A DNA stretch of 64,000 nucleotides, taken from positions 305,434-369,433 of the forward strand of contig NZ_JABJXT010000002.1 of NCBI RefSeq assembly GCF_013155295.1, written 5' to 3'. The translations under genes were made by a program, and so were the position numbers. The stretch comes from Pseudogemmobacter hezensis (GTDB lineage: Bacteria; Pseudomonadota; Alphaproteobacteria; Rhodobacterales; Rhodobacteraceae). Below the pieces are notes generated by a model. The model ran no database searches and had not been told where the DNA came from. It saw nothing but the letters and a program-made list of their open reading frames with translations. This document shows positions 1 through 9,744 of the stretch, piece by piece; positions within the stretch are counted from its first letter, which is position 1; every line of letters begins with the position of its first letter.

Positions 1-598
1 TATGGGTTTCCAGCGTATGGGTGGTAACCCCCGCATTATATCCCCAGACCTCATGCAAAAGCACATCCCGCGCCACAACCCCGGATTGCGCCCGATAGAG
101 GAACTTCAGGATATTGGTTTCTTTCTCGGTCAGGCGAATCTTTTTATCCTTTTCATCGACCAGCAATTTCTGGGCCGGACGGAACGAATAAGGGCCAAGC
201 TGGAATACCGCGTCCTCTGATTGCTCATGCGTGCGCAATTGCGCCCGGATGCGGGCCAAAAGAACCGGGAATTTAAACGGCTTTGTCACATAATCATTGG
301 CACCGGAATCAAGGCCAAGGATGGTGTCTGCATCGGTATCATGCCCGGTCAGCATCATGATCGGGCATTTCACGCCCGCTTTGCGCATCCGGCGGCACAG
401 CTCACGGCCATCGGTATCGGGCAGGCCGACATCCAGGATCACCAGGTCATAGATTGCCGCTTTGGCCTTCTCCATCCCCTCGGCGCCATTGCGGGCCTCA
501 AAGACGTCGAAATCCTCGGTCATCACCAATTGCTCTGACAATGCCTCACGCAGATCATCATCGTCGTCCACCAAAAGAATTTTGCGAAGCTGGGCCAT
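1..598 (-). CDS. OmpR/PhoB-family response regulator (C-terminus cut by window edge)
   Basis: Two-component DNA-binding response regulator. I translated it directly from the minus strand. It starts MAQLRKILLVDDDDD, with the acidic pocket at residues 11-15, the likely phospho-acceptor Asp56 in LVILDVGLPD and the conserved Lys in the YVTKPF motif. A winged-helix domain follows (RLTEKE near residue 160, then HEVWGYNAGVTTHTLETH), which is the DNA-recognition part of the PhoB/OmpR type. About 198 residues are visible and the last few dozen lie outside the window. No sensor kinase is adjacent. It is divergent from ribA across about 155 bp. Which pathway it serves cannot be told from sequence; essential alphaproteobacterial regulators such as CenR are one possibility, but I do not claim it. 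Confidence 0.9.
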   Translation of the reverse strand, partial: MAQLRKILLVDDDDDLREALSEQLVMTEDFDVFEARNGAEGMEKAKAAIYDLVILDVGLPDTDGRELCRRMRKAGVKCPIMMLTGHDTDADTILGLDSGANDYVTKPFKFPVLLARIRAQLRTHEQSEDAVFQLGPYSFRPAQKLLVDEKDKKIRLTEKETNILKFLYRAQSGVVARDVLLHEVWGYNAGVTTHTLETH

Positions 599-753
599 GA
601 TACGGTCCTTCCATTGCTCTTGCGTCAAGAGATGCGGCGCCATCACATCTGCCGCAAGATTTGCGACACATCCCTCACGGCCTCGTGTCGCAGGCGCGGG
701 AAATGTTTCAATCCTGCAATCCTTTCGCTATCTCATAAGGCAGGAGATCTGCC

Positions 754-1881
754 ATGACCGCATCAGACAAGACGCCATCCCCGCGCCCTGGCGCCGCCCT
801 AGGCCCCGATATCACCGAGCGCCTTTCGCGCGCACGCGGCGATTTGCGGATGGGGGTGCCGGTGCTGCTGGCAGGCGAGGGCGAGGCCGCGCTTGCCATC
901 GCCATTGAGGCGCTGGAGCCCGCCCGCCTCAATGCCCTGCGCGGCTTGGGCACGCCCGAACTTGCCCTGACCGCCTGGCGGGCTGAGACGCTGAAGGCCT
1001 TCGCCTGTGACGGTGATATAGCCCGCATCGCCGTGCCCGACAGCGCCGATACCGCCTGGCTGAAGGCGATTGCCGACCCGCAGGATGATCTGCGGGTGCC
1101 GATGAAGGGGCCGGTGCGCGGGCTTTACGGTGGCTCTGGCACGCTGCATCGGGCAGCCGTCCTGCTGGCGAAATCGGCGCATCTGCTGCCCGCCGCGCTG
1201 CTGGTGCGGGTTGAAAACCCGCTGCTGCTGGCCGCCGATCACGGGCTGACCTTCCTGCGCGTCGATGAGGCAATCCCGGCGCTTTCGCGGCTGGCGCCCT
1301 TTGACGATGTGGTCTCGGCGCGGCTGCCGATGGCGCTGGCCGGGGCCGGCCGGCTGCATGTTTTCCGCCCCGATGATGGCAGCGATGAGCATTACGCGAT
1401 TGAGGTCGGCCAGCCCGCCCGAGAGCGCCCCGTGCTGGCGCGGCTGCATTCGGCCTGCTTTACCGGCGATGTTCTGGGCTCGCTGAAATGCGATTGCGGG
1501 CCGCAGCTGCATGCCGCGCTGTCGCATATGGGCGAAGAGGGGGCGGGCGTGCTTCTCTACCTGAACCAGGAAGGGCGCGGCATTGGCCTGGCCAACAAAA
1601 TGCGGGCCTATTCGCTGCAGGATCAGGGGTTTGACACCGTCGACGCCAATCACCGCCTGGGGTTTGAGGATGATGAGCGTGACTTCCGCATCGGCGCCGA
1701 GCTGCTGCGCGGCCTCGGTTTCCGCGAGGTGCGGCTTTTGACCAACAACCCGCGCAAGGTGGCGATGCTGAACAGCTGCGGTCTGAAAGTGGTCGAGCGG
1801 GTGCCGCTGAAAGTCGGCAAGACCCGCGAGAACGCCGCCTATCTGGCCACCAAGGCCGCGAAATCGGGGCATCTGCTGTGA
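754..1881 (+). CDS. ribA: GTP cyclohydrolase II with degenerate N-terminal domain
   Basis: Catalyses the first step of riboflavin synthesis: GTP to 2,5-diamino-6-ribosylamino-pyrimidinone 5'-phosphate, formate and pyrophosphate. The C-terminal half is a complete RibA: zinc cysteines 235, 246 and 248 (C-x10-C-x-C in [17 protein letters not shown]), then [20 protein letters not shown], and LLTNNPRKV near the end, finishing in GHLL. Residues 1 to about 200 are extra compared with the roughly 200-residue E. coli enzyme. They faintly resemble the DHBP synthase (RibB) fold ([20 protein letters not shown] looks like its conserved helix) but lack its acidic catalytic loops. The gene runs into the next one with a GTGA overlap, so the two are probably co-translated. 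Confidence 0.93.
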   Translation: MTASDKTPSPRPGAALGPDITERLSRARGDLRMGVPVLLAGEGEAALAIAIEALEPARLNALRGLGTPELALTAWRAETLKAFACDGDIARIAVPDSADTAWLKAIADPQDDLRVPMKGPVRGLYGGSGTLHRAAVLLAKSAHLLPAALLVRVENPLLLAADHGLTFLRVDEAIPALSRLAPFDDVVSARLPMALAGAGRLHVFRPDDGSDEHYAIEVGQPARERPVLARLHSACFTGDVLGSLKCDCGPQLHAALSHMGEEGAGVLLYLNQEGRGIGLANKMRAYSLQDQGFDTVDANHRLGFEDDERDFRIGAELLRGLGFREVRLLTNNPRKVAMLNSCGLKVVERVPLKVGKTRENAAYLATKAAKSGHLL

Positions 1882-2393
1882 TCCACCCCGGCCAAAGCGC
1901 GAATGACCTTGTCCTGACCCGCCAGGGCCTCCTGTTCCGGGGCCGCCGCTTTGCCTGCACCATCGGCCGCAGCGGCATCACCCGCACCAAACGCGAGGGC
2001 GATGGCGCAACGCCCGCCGGGCTGCACCATATCGTCGGCGGCTTTTACCGCCCCGACCGCCTCTCCCGCGCCCGCGTTCCCGCCTGGGCCGAGCCGCTGA
2101 TCCCCGGCGATCTGTGGTCTGATGACAGCCGCGACGCCGCCTATAACAGCCATGTCCGCGCCCCCTATGCTTTTTCGCATGAGGTGCTGCGCCGCAGCGA
2201 TCCGCAATATGATCTGGTGCTGGTCACCGACTGGAACTGGCCCGATGCGAAACCGGGCCTGGGCTCGGCGATATTTCTGCACAGCTGGCGGCGGGCGCAT
2301 TGGCCGACGGCGGGCTGCATCGCCTTTGATCAGGCCGATCTTTTGTGGATCGCCAACCGCATCCTGCCGGGAACGCGGCTGATCGTGCCCTGA
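1878..2393 (+). CDS. YkuD-family L,D-transpeptidase-like protein
   Basis: 171-residue protein with the L,D-transpeptidase catalytic motif near its C-terminus: [18 protein letters not shown], giving the His and the catalytic Cys in the S/T-x-G-C motif. Members of this family cross-link peptidoglycan or attach proteins to it. There is no obvious signal peptide, unlike most exported YkuD enzymes, so its location is unclear; short proteobacterial YkuD proteins of this type are common and mostly uncharacterised. The GTG start overlaps the ribA stop (GTGA). The stop lies 12 bp from that of the convergent yggS. Confidence 0.78.
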   Translation: MIHPGQSANDLVLTRQGLLFRGRRFACTIGRSGITRTKREGDGATPAGLHHIVGGFYRPDRLSRARVPAWAEPLIPGDLWSDDSRDAAYNSHVRAPYAFSHEVLRRSDPQYDLVLVTDWNWPDAKPGLGSAIFLHSWRRAHWPTAGCIAFDQADLLWIANRILPGTRLIVP

Positions 2394-2405
2394 CCGCCTG
2401 CGGCC

Positions 2406-3068
2406 TCAGGTCCTGGCCACCACATTGCGCGCCCCGAAAATGGCCGAGCCGACCCGGATATGCGTCGCCCCATGCGCGACGGCCAGCTCAAAATCAGAGC
2501 TCATGCCCATCGAAAGCCCCTCAACCCCGTTCCGCGCCGCAATCTGGGCCAGCATTTTGAAATGCGGCACCGGATCCTGCTCGTCGGGGGGAATGCACAT
2601 CAGCCCCACCACTGGCAGGAACATCGCGCGGCAGGCAGCGATGAAATCATCGGCCTGTTGCGGCAGGATCCCGGCCTTTTGCGGCTCTTCGCCGGTGTTG
2701 ATCTGGATGAAAATATCGGGGCTGGCGCCGCGGGCATTGGCCAGATTTGCCAGCCGCTCGGCCAGTGAGGGGCGGTCGACCGAGTGGATCGCGTCGAAGA
2801 GATCAACCGCCACCTTGGTCTTGTTGCTTTGCAAAGGGCCGATCATATGCAGCTTTACGCCCGCGTATTTCGCCCGCCAGGTCGGCCATTTGAAGGCGGC
2901 CTCCTGGACGTAATTCTCGCCGAAAACGCGCTGCCCCTGGTCCAGAACGGCCTCTACCCGGGGCGAGGGCTGGATCTTTGACACCGCGATCAGGGTGACC
3001 GAGCCCTCGGCCCGGCCTGCGGCTTTCTCGGCGGCGCGCAGCCTTGCGGTGATCTCTGCCAATGCCAT
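2406..3068 (-). CDS. yggS: YggS-family pyridoxal-phosphate homeostasis protein
   Basis: PLP-binding, alanine-racemase-like barrel protein (COG0325) that balances the cellular vitamin B6 pool; no catalytic activity is firmly known for the family. The PLP lysine is Lys31 in the motif LIAVSKIQP. Also present are GENYVQE, HMIGPLQSNK and the C-terminal LSMGMSSDFELAVAHGATH with IRVGSAIFG. Length 220 is usual. It is a single gene convergent with the YkuD gene; the downstream porin transcript runs towards it and is stopped by its own terminator at 3180-3204. Confidence 0.93.
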   Translation of the reverse strand: MALAEITARLRAAEKAAGRAEGSVTLIAVSKIQPSPRVEAVLDQGQRVFGENYVQEAAFKWPTWRAKYAGVKLHMIGPLQSNKTKVAVDLFDAIHSVDRPSLAERLANLANARGASPDIFIQINTGEEPQKAGILPQQADDFIAACRAMFLPVVGLMCIPPDEQDPVPHFKMLAQIAARNGVEGLSMGMSSDFELAVAHGATHIRVGSAIFGARNVVART

Positions 3069-3179
3069 AGCGATGCCTCCTGCAGGTCGGGGTTATCCCT
3101 GGCGGGACCAGCCCACGAATACACCGAGCGGCCGGCAGGGGCCAGCAGGCATCAGCCGCAGCCGGATGGCCAGAATAGA

Positions 3180-3204
3180 AAAGAGCGGGCAATGCCCGCT
3201 CTTT
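3180..3204 (-). terminator. Rho-independent terminator of the porin gene
   Basis: Perfect 11-bp stem (3180-3190 with 3194-3204) around a 3-base loop, 23 bp past the porin stop codon. On the minus strand the stem is followed by a T-rich stretch. Confidence 0.85.
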
Positions 3205-3227
3205 CCGTAGACTATGATCTGTTAAGA

Positions 3228-4214
3228 TCAGAAGTCGAAGCGAACGCCGAGGTCTGCGGTGGTGCCGTAGTTGCCTTGGTCGATGCCGAAGCCACGCTGG
3301 ACCGAACCCGAGATACGAGCGCCTTCGCCGAGCGAGTAGTCAGCGCCGATACCGTAAGCGGTTTTGTAGTCGACGGTGTCATGATCCCAGTCCGACACGT
3401 AGGCTTTGAGCGTGGTCGCGCCGAAGGTGTAGTTACCATAGAGGGTAACCTGGGTGCCATTGTCGAGACCAGCAGAGGTTTTGCCGTTGTCGTAGTAGTT
3501 CAGGCCAACAACGCCATCGCCGAAGTTGTATGCAGCGCCGATGAAGCCAAGGTCATTGTCCTTGATGCCCGAACCGTCCTGGGTGATGCCAGCAGCGATC
3601 GAGATCTGACCGTTGGTCCAGTCACCAGCGAAGCCGACTTCTTCTTCCCTCGTGCTGTAGGCACCTTTGGTGCCTTGCGACGGGTCGATGTACGAGAAGT
3701 ACAGGTTGATGTCCGAGACGCTGTAGGTCGCAGCAACGCCGGTGTAGTCATCTTGTTGACGGCTGTGAGCGCCTTGCGAGCGGTACGCCCAGAACGAACC
3801 TTGCTGGTCGCCGAACGAGGTGTCGTCGAAGCCCATTTCCGAATCGTAGGTCAGGCCAACCGAGTCAAGCGCGGTGTCAACGTTACCAACCTGAACGTTG
3901 AAGCCTTCGTAGCCGACCGAGAACATTGCTTTGTTGCCAGCGGTGCCGGCTTCGCCGTCATTCTGGAAACGCAGACGTGCGCCAAAGGTCACGCCGACAT
4001 CGGTTTCGGTCGAAGCGTTGATGGTGATGCGCAGACGGCTTGCGATCTGGGTGTTTTCAACTGCGTCAGCAGCTGCACCGGTCAGGCCTTCGGTGATGCC
4101 ACGATCTTCAAAGTACTGCAGACCGAAACGGCCGTAGCCCGAGATGGTCACGTCAGCAGCTGCGGCCGAAGCGCCGGCAACCAGTGCGGTGGTAGCGATA
4201 AGAAGCTTTTTCAT
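3228..4214 (-). CDS. Rhodobacter-type outer-membrane porin
   Basis: General-diffusion porin of the outer membrane. The mature barrel has alternating aromatic and hydrophobic strands typical of the R. capsulatus/R. blastica trimeric porins (YGRFGLQYFED, VTLYGNYTFGATTLKAY) and ends in the assembly-signal phenylalanine (GVRFDF). I chose the ATG at 4214, giving MKKLLIATTALVAGASAAAA as a clean signal peptide with a GAGGG ribosome-binding site; an upstream in-frame ATG would add eight residues without reason. The mature length of about 308 residues fits the family. It is monocistronic, with its own terminator. Codon use looks highly biased, as expected of an abundant protein. Confidence 0.93.
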   Translation of the reverse strand: MKKLLIATTALVAGASAAAADVTISGYGRFGLQYFEDRGITEGLTGAAADAVENTQIASRLRITINASTETDVGVTFGARLRFQNDGEAGTAGNKAMFSVGYEGFNVQVGNVDTALDSVGLTYDSEMGFDDTSFGDQQGSFWAYRSQGAHSRQQDDYTGVAATYSVSDINLYFSYIDPSQGTKGAYSTREEEVGFAGDWTNGQISIAAGITQDGSGIKDNDLGFIGAAYNFGDGVVGLNYYDNGKTSAGLDNGTQVTLYGNYTFGATTLKAYVSDWDHDTVDYKTAYGIGADYSLGEGARISGSVQRGFGIDQGNYGTTADLGVRFDF

Positions 4215-4302
4215 CGTTTTCCCTCGATTGACTTCCAAGGATGTTGCCCAACTCAGGGGAATCCGAACTGGGTATGTCAGTGTATTTCTGCCTCTCAGGT
4301 TG

Positions 4303-4314
4303 TGATTGCAATCA
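4303..4314. promoter_or_regulatory. 12-bp palindrome in the porin promoter region
   Basis: TGATTGCAATCA is a perfect palindrome 89 bp upstream of the porin start. On the minus strand TTGCAA within it could be a -35 element with an AT-rich candidate -10 about 17 bp downstream. It could be an operator, but no binding protein can be named. The remaining intergenic sequence (4215-4522) holds no gene that I can see. Confidence 0.35.
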
Positions 4315-4522
4315 TCATGGCGGGAAGTGCGGGTTAACGGTTGCGCATTGGTGCAGCAAAGTCACAGTCCCCCCCGCCCCGAAATTGAAACGGGCGGTTC
4401 AGGAACGCGCGCCCGCGCGATATGGCGCGGGGCCGCCACTCAGCGCCCGGTATCAGCCAAAAAGCCTTGTTCCACCCCGGTCGCTAAGCTAGACAACCGT
4501 TTATGTTGAACGGGAGTTTCCG

Positions 4523-5029
4523 ATGACTCTGGCTAAATCCGTGCGTCTTGCTCTTTGCAGCGGCCTGATTGTTACCCTGGCCGCATGTGGCGGCAGCAAG
4601 GACGCTGCAGATGAAACTGGCCGCCGTCAGGCGAAGCCAGAGCAGCGCATCACCAATGCCGAAGATCGTCGCGCCGCGGCGAATGGCTCGATCTTCAATC
4701 TGTTCGGCAACAGCATCGACCCCAGCACCACGGTCGAGGTGAACAAGTATATATGGCAGGCCTCGCTTGAGGTGCTGAACTTCCTGCCGATTGAAACTGT
4801 CGATCCCTTCACCGGGGTGATTGTTACCGGATATGGCCATCCGCCGGGCGGCGGCCGCGCCTATCGCGCCACGATCTATGTGCAGGATCCCGCGCTTGAG
4901 GCCCGCAGCCTGAAAATCGCCATGCAGGGCCAGGGGGGCAGCGCGGTCGCGCCTGAAACCATCCGCGCGGTCGAGGATGCGATTCTCACCCGCGCAAGGC
5001 AGCTGCGGATCCGCGACAGCAAGCTCTGA
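4523..5029 (+). CDS. DUF3576-family lipoprotein
   Basis: 168-residue predicted lipoprotein. Residues 1-21 form a lipoprotein signal peptide with the lipobox LAAC, Cys at about 21, so it should be anchored in the envelope. The body matches my memory of the alphaproteobacterial DUF3576 family (IFNLFGNSIDPSTTVEVNKY, then VDPFTGVIVTGYG, with a basic C-terminus). The function is unknown. In related genomes it tends to sit beside leuS-lptE-holA; here it converges on holA, with a shared-looking terminator between. The RBS is GGGAG upstream of the ATG. Confidence 0.82.
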   Translation: MTLAKSVRLALCSGLIVTLAACGGSKDAADETGRRQAKPEQRITNAEDRRAAANGSIFNLFGNSIDPSTTVEVNKYIWQASLEVLNFLPIETVDPFTGVIVTGYGHPPGGGRAYRATIYVQDPALEARSLKIAMQGQGGSAVAPETIRAVEDAILTRARQLRIRDSKL

Positions 5030-5068
5030 ACCAGTCAGGCCTTCTGCCGAAATTCAGATTGTAAGATC

Positions 5069-5091
5069 AAAGGGCGGCGCAGCTGCCCTTT
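5069..5091 (+). terminator. Rho-independent terminator after the DUF3576 gene
   Basis: 10-bp stem (5069-5078 with 5082-5091) followed by a T-rich tract (TTTTTCTTT), 40 bp beyond the stop codon. Confidence 0.8.
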
Positions 5092-5155
5092 TTCTTTGTG
5101 CTTTTGCATGGCCTTCCTGCATCCTGGGCGCAGCGCCCGGTCCGGGATACCCGTA

Positions 5156-6172
5156 TCAGCGGCTGGCGCGGGCGGCGATTCGCAGGAAAACCCGCTCGAC
5201 CAGCGCCAGCCCCGGCACTTTCAGCGTCGAGCGCAGGGTCATATCGGCCTCGACAAGGTCTGCGATCACCGGCTCCAGCGTGTGCATGCCCCAGCGACGC
5301 AGCTGCGCCTGCATCCGGTCACGGCGCGGGCCAAAGACGCGGGCCTTTTGCAGCCCCGCCCCCGCGCCACCAGAATCGCTGGCCGCAATATATAGAGTGC
5401 GGAAATAGCGCAAAGCCTGGATACAGAGGGTAACAGGCGCTACCCCCTGGCCGCCCAGACGCAGCATCAGAATGCCCACCTGGCGGCTTTGCCCCTCGGC
5501 CACGGCATTCAGCAGCTCGTCGACCTCGGCATCGACGGTTGCAGGGGCCAGCGCCGCCACCTCGGCTGCGGTCAGGGGCGCGGGATCGTGCCACTTGTAA
5601 AGCGCGATTTTCTCAAGCGTCTGGCGGAAGTCGCCCGGATCAAGAGCCCGCGACAGCGCGGTCAGATCGTTCATCACCTCGGGCGGGATCTGCGAAAGGC
5701 CTGCGCGGGCCAGCTCTGCCTCGATCTCTTCGCGGGTGGGCGGGTCGTCATAAAGGCCGATGGAAACCGTATTGGGCAGCTTTTCAAACAAAGATTTCAG
5801 CGCCGATTTGCTTTTCAGCTCGCCCGCGGTGGCGACGATCACCGCATCGCCCGGTTTCCAGTCTTTCAGCGCAGCGGCGAAAGTGTCAGCCAGGCCGTCG
5901 GTTGCCTCATCCACGAAAGCGACGCGCTGGCCCGGAAAGAACCCGCTGGCCCGAACCGCGTCCTGCAATGCCGCCGCATCCTTGCGCAGCTCCGCCCCGG
6001 TCATGCGGGCCAGCCGCATCTCGGCCTCGCCCTCGGGGCCGATCAGCGACAGAATCGCCGCCTGACGTTTCAGCGCAACCCGCATCGCATCGGCACCGAA
6101 GATCAACAACCCCGCCCGCGAGGGGTCGGGCTTTGCCAGATAGCGATTGGCCTCGGCGCCGCGCAGCAGCAT
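5156..6172 (-). CDS. holA: DNA polymerase III subunit delta
   Basis: Clamp-loader delta subunit, which opens the beta sliding clamp. The 338 residues match the family length and layout: an AAA+-like N-terminal domain (AGLLIFGADAMRV), a mid-region typical of HolA (LEKIALYKWHD) and a collar domain at the C-terminus. Homology is recognised by overall pattern and by position after leuS-lptE, a conserved alphaproteobacterial order. Its start overlaps the lptE stop, so it is translated as part of the leuS-lptE-holA transcript. Confidence 0.88.
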   Translation of the reverse strand: MLLRGAEANRYLAKPDPSRAGLLIFGADAMRVALKRQAAILSLIGPEGEAEMRLARMTGAELRKDAAALQDAVRASGFFPGQRVAFVDEATDGLADTFAAALKDWKPGDAVIVATAGELKSKSALKSLFEKLPNTVSIGLYDDPPTREEIEAELARAGLSQIPPEVMNDLTALSRALDPGDFRQTLEKIALYKWHDPAPLTAAEVAALAPATVDAEVDELLNAVAEGQSRQVGILMLRLGGQGVAPVTLCIQALRYFRTLYIAASDSGGAGAGLQKARVFGPRRDRMQAQLRRWGMHTLEPVIADLVEADMTLRSTLKVPGLALVERVFLRIAARASR

Positions 6173-6687
6173 CAGTCTGCCGGGGTGGCGGGCTGCCCGG
6201 TCCGCCGCTGGATCGCCGCCATTTCGGCCACCAGCCGCACCACGGTCTGATCGGCCAGGATCCGCATCAGGCGCACCTGCGCATCCTCTTCGGCGGCCAG
6301 CATCGCCACGGTAGAGCCCGTCGCATTGAAGGCGGTGAAACTTTGCACCCGGCCGTTGGCCAGCACCGTGCCGCTAAGCGTATCCGAGATGCGGAAGGTC
6401 ACCACGCCGTCGATATTATAGCGCGTGGTGCGGTTGTCAGAGGTGATGCCGACGCCCGTGGTATCCGTGGTGATCGCATAATCAAGGTCATAGAGGTGCC
6501 GCTCGGGGCGGCCCAGACGTTCCTCGATTCGCTGCACGAAGGCGAAGGCCTCTTTGGTATCCGGGTCGGCTGCCCGCACCTGGCTCAAAAGTGCCTCGGC
6601 CGGGCCGCCCTTTTGGTAAGCGGGGGTAAAGCCGCAGGCGGCCAGTGCCAGCGGCATCAGCAGGAAAGAACGGCGATCGGTTCCCAC
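6172..6687 (-). CDS. lptE: LPS-assembly lipoprotein LptE
   Basis: Outer-membrane lipoprotein that plugs LptD and helps insert lipopolysaccharide. It starts MGTDRRSFLLMPLALAACGF: signal peptide with lipobox LAAC, then the typical CGFTPxY at the mature N-terminus. The TTRYNIDGVVTFRI and LANGRVQSF stretches fit the family. It lies 21 bp downstream of leuS and its stop overlaps the holA start. 171 residues, as expected. Confidence 0.88.
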   Translation of the reverse strand: MGTDRRSFLLMPLALAACGFTPAYQKGGPAEALLSQVRAADPDTKEAFAFVQRIEERLGRPERHLYDLDYAITTDTTGVGITSDNRTTRYNIDGVVTFRISDTLSGTVLANGRVQSFTAFNATGSTVAMLAAEEDAQVRLMRILADQTVVRLVAEMAAIQRRTGQPATPAD

Positions 6688-6708
6688 GTGTTCAGCCCCC
6701 TGCCCCGG

Positions 6709-9267
6709 TTACGCGACGATATTGATGATACGGCCCGGCACCACGATGATCTTTTTCACCGCATTGCCGCCCAGGAATTTCACCACATCATCATGGGCCA
6801 GCGCCAGCTTTTCAATCTCGGACGAGGCCAGATCTTTCGGCACGCTGATTTCCGCCCGCCGCTTGCCGTTGATCTGGATCGGCAGCGAGATCACGTCATC
6901 GACCAGCAGCGCCGGGTCGGCTTTGGGCCAGGATGCCTGGGCGCAAAGGCCTTCGCCGCCCTGGGCTGCCCAGATTTCCTCGGCCAGATGCGGGGTCATC
7001 GGCTGCATCAGCTGCGCCAGCACCCGCATCGCATCACGCGCCACCCCCGCCGAGGCATCGGCCTTTGCGATGGCATTGGTCAGCCCGTAAAGCACCGCAA
7101 TCGCCTTGTTGAAGGCAAAGCCCTCAATGGCTTTGGTCACATCCACGGTGGCGCGGGCCACCGCTTTTTGCAGCTCCAGATCGGTGGTCCCGGCGTGATC
7201 TGCAGGCATCGAGGCGATACGCGCCGACAGCGTCCAGACCCGGGTCAGGTGCTTGTTGGTGGCATCGGCGCCAGAGGCCGTCCATTCGATATCCCGCTCG
7301 GGCGGGCTGTCTGACATGACAAACCAACGCGCCGTATCCGCGCCGTAAGAGGCGATGATATTCATCGGGTCGACAACGTTTTTCTTCGATTTCGACATCT
7401 TGGCCGAGGGGATCACCTCAACTGCGGTGCCATCTGCCAGGGTCACGCCGCTGTCCTGGCGGATCACATCCTCGGGCAGGTGATAGACCGGGCGGCCTTT
7501 GTCGTCGGTGGTCTTGTAAATCTCATGCGTGACCATGCCTTGCGTGAACAGCGCGTCAAAAGGTTCGCGCGACTTGGCGGGCAGGTGGCCGGTCACATTC
7601 ATCGCGCGGGCAAAGTAGCGCGAGTACAAGAGGTGCAGGATCGCGTGCTCGATGCCGCCGATATACTGGTCGACATTCATCCAGTATTCCGCATCCGCCG
7701 CCACGGTGGGCGTGGTGGCACGCGGGCTGGTGAAGCGGGTGAAATACCAGGACGAATCGACGAAAGTATCCATCGTATCGGTTTCGCGCTTCGCCGCCTG
7801 ACCGCATTTCGGGCAGGGCACGTCGCGCCAGGTCGGGTGACGATCCAGCGGATTGCCCGGCTTGTCGAAGCTGACATCATAGGGCAGCTCGACCGGCAGG
7901 TTCTCTTTCTTCTCGGGCACCACGCCGCAGGTCGGGCAATGGACGACCGGGATCGGGCAGCCCCAATAGCGCTGACGCGACAGGCCCCAGTCGCGCAGGC
8001 GGAACTTGGTCACACCCTCGCCAAAGCCCTTTTCCTCGGCCAGCGCAATCGCATCAAGGATCCCCTGTTCGCCCGTCTTGACGTCTTCGCCCGCGACATT
8101 GCGGATATAGGTGACGCGCTCGGATTTCATCGGAACGTATGGCTCGGTCAGCGGCGCCTCCGCGGTGCCTTCGGCGACGAAAACCGGGATGATCGGCAGG
8201 CTGTATTTGGTGGCAAACTCGAAATCGCGCTGGTCATGGCCTGGGCAGCCGAAGATCGCGCCGGTGCCGTAATCCATCAGGATGAAATTCGCGATCCAGA
8301 CCGGCAGCTCGATGGACGGGTCCAGCGGGTGGCGCACGCGCACGCCGGTATCAAAGCCGATCTTCTCGGCGGTTTCGATCTCTTCGGCAGTGGTGCCACC
8401 TTTGCGGCATTCAGCGGCGAAGGCTGCGATAGCCTCGTTCTTCTCGGCCAGGGCTTTCGCCAGCGGGTGATCCACCGAGATCCCGGCAAAGCTTGCGCCG
8501 CCCAGCGTATCGGGGCGGGTCGTATAGACCTCAATCTTCTCAAAGCCCTCGGGCGCATTCACGGTTTCAAACGCGAATTGCAGGCCCTGCGATTTGCCGA
8601 TCCAGTTCGCCTGCATCAGGCGAACCTTCTCGGGCCATTTCTCCAGCCCGTCGAGCGAGGTCAGCAGATCATCCGCCATGGCCGAAATCTTAAAGAACCA
8701 CTGCGTCAGTTCCTTACGCTCGACCAGCGCACCCGAGCGCCAGCCGCGCCCGTTCTCGACCTGCTCATTCGCCAGAACGGTCATATCGACCGGATCCCAG
8801 TTCACCACGGCGGCCTTGCGGTAGACCAGCCCCGCCTCAAGCATATCGAGGAACATCGCCTGTTGCTGGCCGTAGTATTCGGGGTCGCAGGTGGCGAACT
8901 CGCGGCTCCAGTCGATGGAAAGGCCCAGCGGCTTCATCTGGTCCTTCATCACGGCGATATTGCCGTAGGTCCAGTCTTTCGGGTGGCCGCCCCGTTCCAT
9001 CGCGGCGTTTTCAGCGGGCATGCCGAAAGCGTCCCAGCCCATCGGGTGCAGCACGGAAAACCCGCAGGAGGATTTATACCGCGCGACCACATCGCCCATG
9101 GTGTAGTTGCGCACATGGCCCATATGGATGCGCCCCGAGGGATAGGGGAACATCTCAAGCACGTAATATTTCGGCTTTGCAGGGTCGGCTTTGGCGGTGA
9201 AAACCCCGGCCTCATCCCAGGCGGTTTGCCATTTCTGTTCGATCTGAGCCGGTTCGTAGCGCGACAT
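6709..9267 (-). CDS. leuS: Leucyl-tRNA synthetase
   Basis: Charges tRNA-Leu in the cytoplasm. Class I signatures are clear: the HIGH-type motif at residues 41-55 ([15 protein letters not shown]) and KMSKS in [10 protein letters not shown] near residue 620. Zinc-binding CPTCG and CPKCG and the CP1 editing domain ([13 protein letters not shown]) are present. 852 residues, full length. It is the first gene of leuS-lptE-holA; I see no leader attenuator or T-box upstream. Confidence 0.98.
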   Translation of the reverse strand: MSRYEPAQIEQKWQTAWDEAGVFTAKADPAKPKYYVLEMFPYPSGRIHMGHVRNYTMGDVVARYKSSCGFSVLHPMGWDAFGMPAENAAMERGGHPKDWTYGNIAVMKDQMKPLGLSIDWSREFATCDPEYYGQQQAMFLDMLEAGLVYRKAAVVNWDPVDMTVLANEQVENGRGWRSGALVERKELTQWFFKISAMADDLLTSLDGLEKWPEKVRLMQANWIGKSQGLQFAFETVNAPEGFEKIEVYTTRPDTLGGASFAGISVDHPLAKALAEKNEAIAAFAAECRKGGTTAEEIETAEKIGFDTGVRVRHPLDPSIELPVWIANFILMDYGTGAIFGCPGHDQRDFEFATKYSLPIIPVFVAEGTAEAPLTEPYVPMKSERVTYIRNVAGEDVKTGEQGILDAIALAEEKGFGEGVTKFRLRDWGLSRQRYWGCPIPVVHCPTCGVVPEKKENLPVELPYDVSFDKPGNPLDRHPTWRDVPCPKCGQAAKRETDTMDTFVDSSWYFTRFTSPRATTPTVAADAEYWMNVDQYIGGIEHAILHLLYSRYFARAMNVTGHLPAKSREPFDALFTQGMVTHEIYKTTDDKGRPVYHLPEDVIRQDSGVTLADGTAVEVIPSAKMSKSKKNVVDPMNIIASYGADTARWFVMSDSPPERDIEWTASGADATNKHLTRVWTLSARIASMPADHAGTTDLELQKAVARATVDVTKAIEGFAFNKAIAVLYGLTNAIAKADASAGVARDAMRVLAQLMQPMTPHLAEEIWAAQGGEGLCAQASWPKADPALLVDDVISLPIQINGKRRAEISVPKDLASSEIEKLALAHDDVVKFLGGNAVKKIIVVPGRIINIVA

Positions 9268-9327
9268 TGCGAAAGCCTCTGTATCTGACGCTTCGGGATT
9301 ACCCCTCCCTGCGGCAGAGGTAAAGGA

Positions 9328-9744
9328 TCACAGCATCAGCAGCATATCCCGATGTGCGATTCCCGCATCCTGGTATTCGGGGCCATAGGCCTGAAAACCA
9401 AGTGCCTGATAGAAACCAAGCGCGTGGATCTGGGCGCCAAGCTTCGCACGCATCACCCCGGGGCGCGCGCGCAAAACCGCAATCGCCTCGCGCATCAGGG
9501 CCTGGCCGATGCCCTGGCCCCGCGCCTCGGCCAGCACGCAGACGCGGCCGATCTTGCCCGTATCGCCCTCGATCAGGATCCGCGCCGTGCCCAGCGGCTG
9601 CGGGCCGACTGCCAGCAGATGCAGCGCCACATCGTCCAGCCCGTCGATCTCTTCGGCTTCGGAAACGGCCTGCTCCTCAATGAACACACGGCGGCGCAGC
9701 GCATGGCAGCTGGCCAGATCCTCGGTCAGCGCAACCCGGATCAC
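9328..9744 (-). CDS. GNAT-family N-acetyltransferase
   Basis: 138-residue acetyl-CoA-dependent transferase of the GNAT fold. The acetyl-CoA-binding motif is at residues 66-84 ([19 protein letters not shown]), followed by [16 protein letters not shown] and YQDAGIAH, features shared with ElaA-like proteins. The substrate is unknown. It begins with GTG overlapping the dapE stop (GTGA), so it is coupled to dapE, though this gives no firm clue to a shared pathway. Confidence 0.85.
   Translation of the reverse strand: MIRVALTEDLASCHALRRRVFIEEQAVSEAEEIDGLDDVALHLLAVGPQPLGTARILIEGDTGKIGRVCVLAEARGQGIGQALMREAIAVLRARPGVMRAKLGAQIHALGFYQALGFQAYGPEYQDAGIAHRDMLLML

Noticed and set aside
7480-9288. A 602-codon open frame antisense to leuS
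   Set aside because: It is the shadow of a GC-rich gene: no domain, basic and His/Arg-rich composition, and leuS is complete on the other strand.
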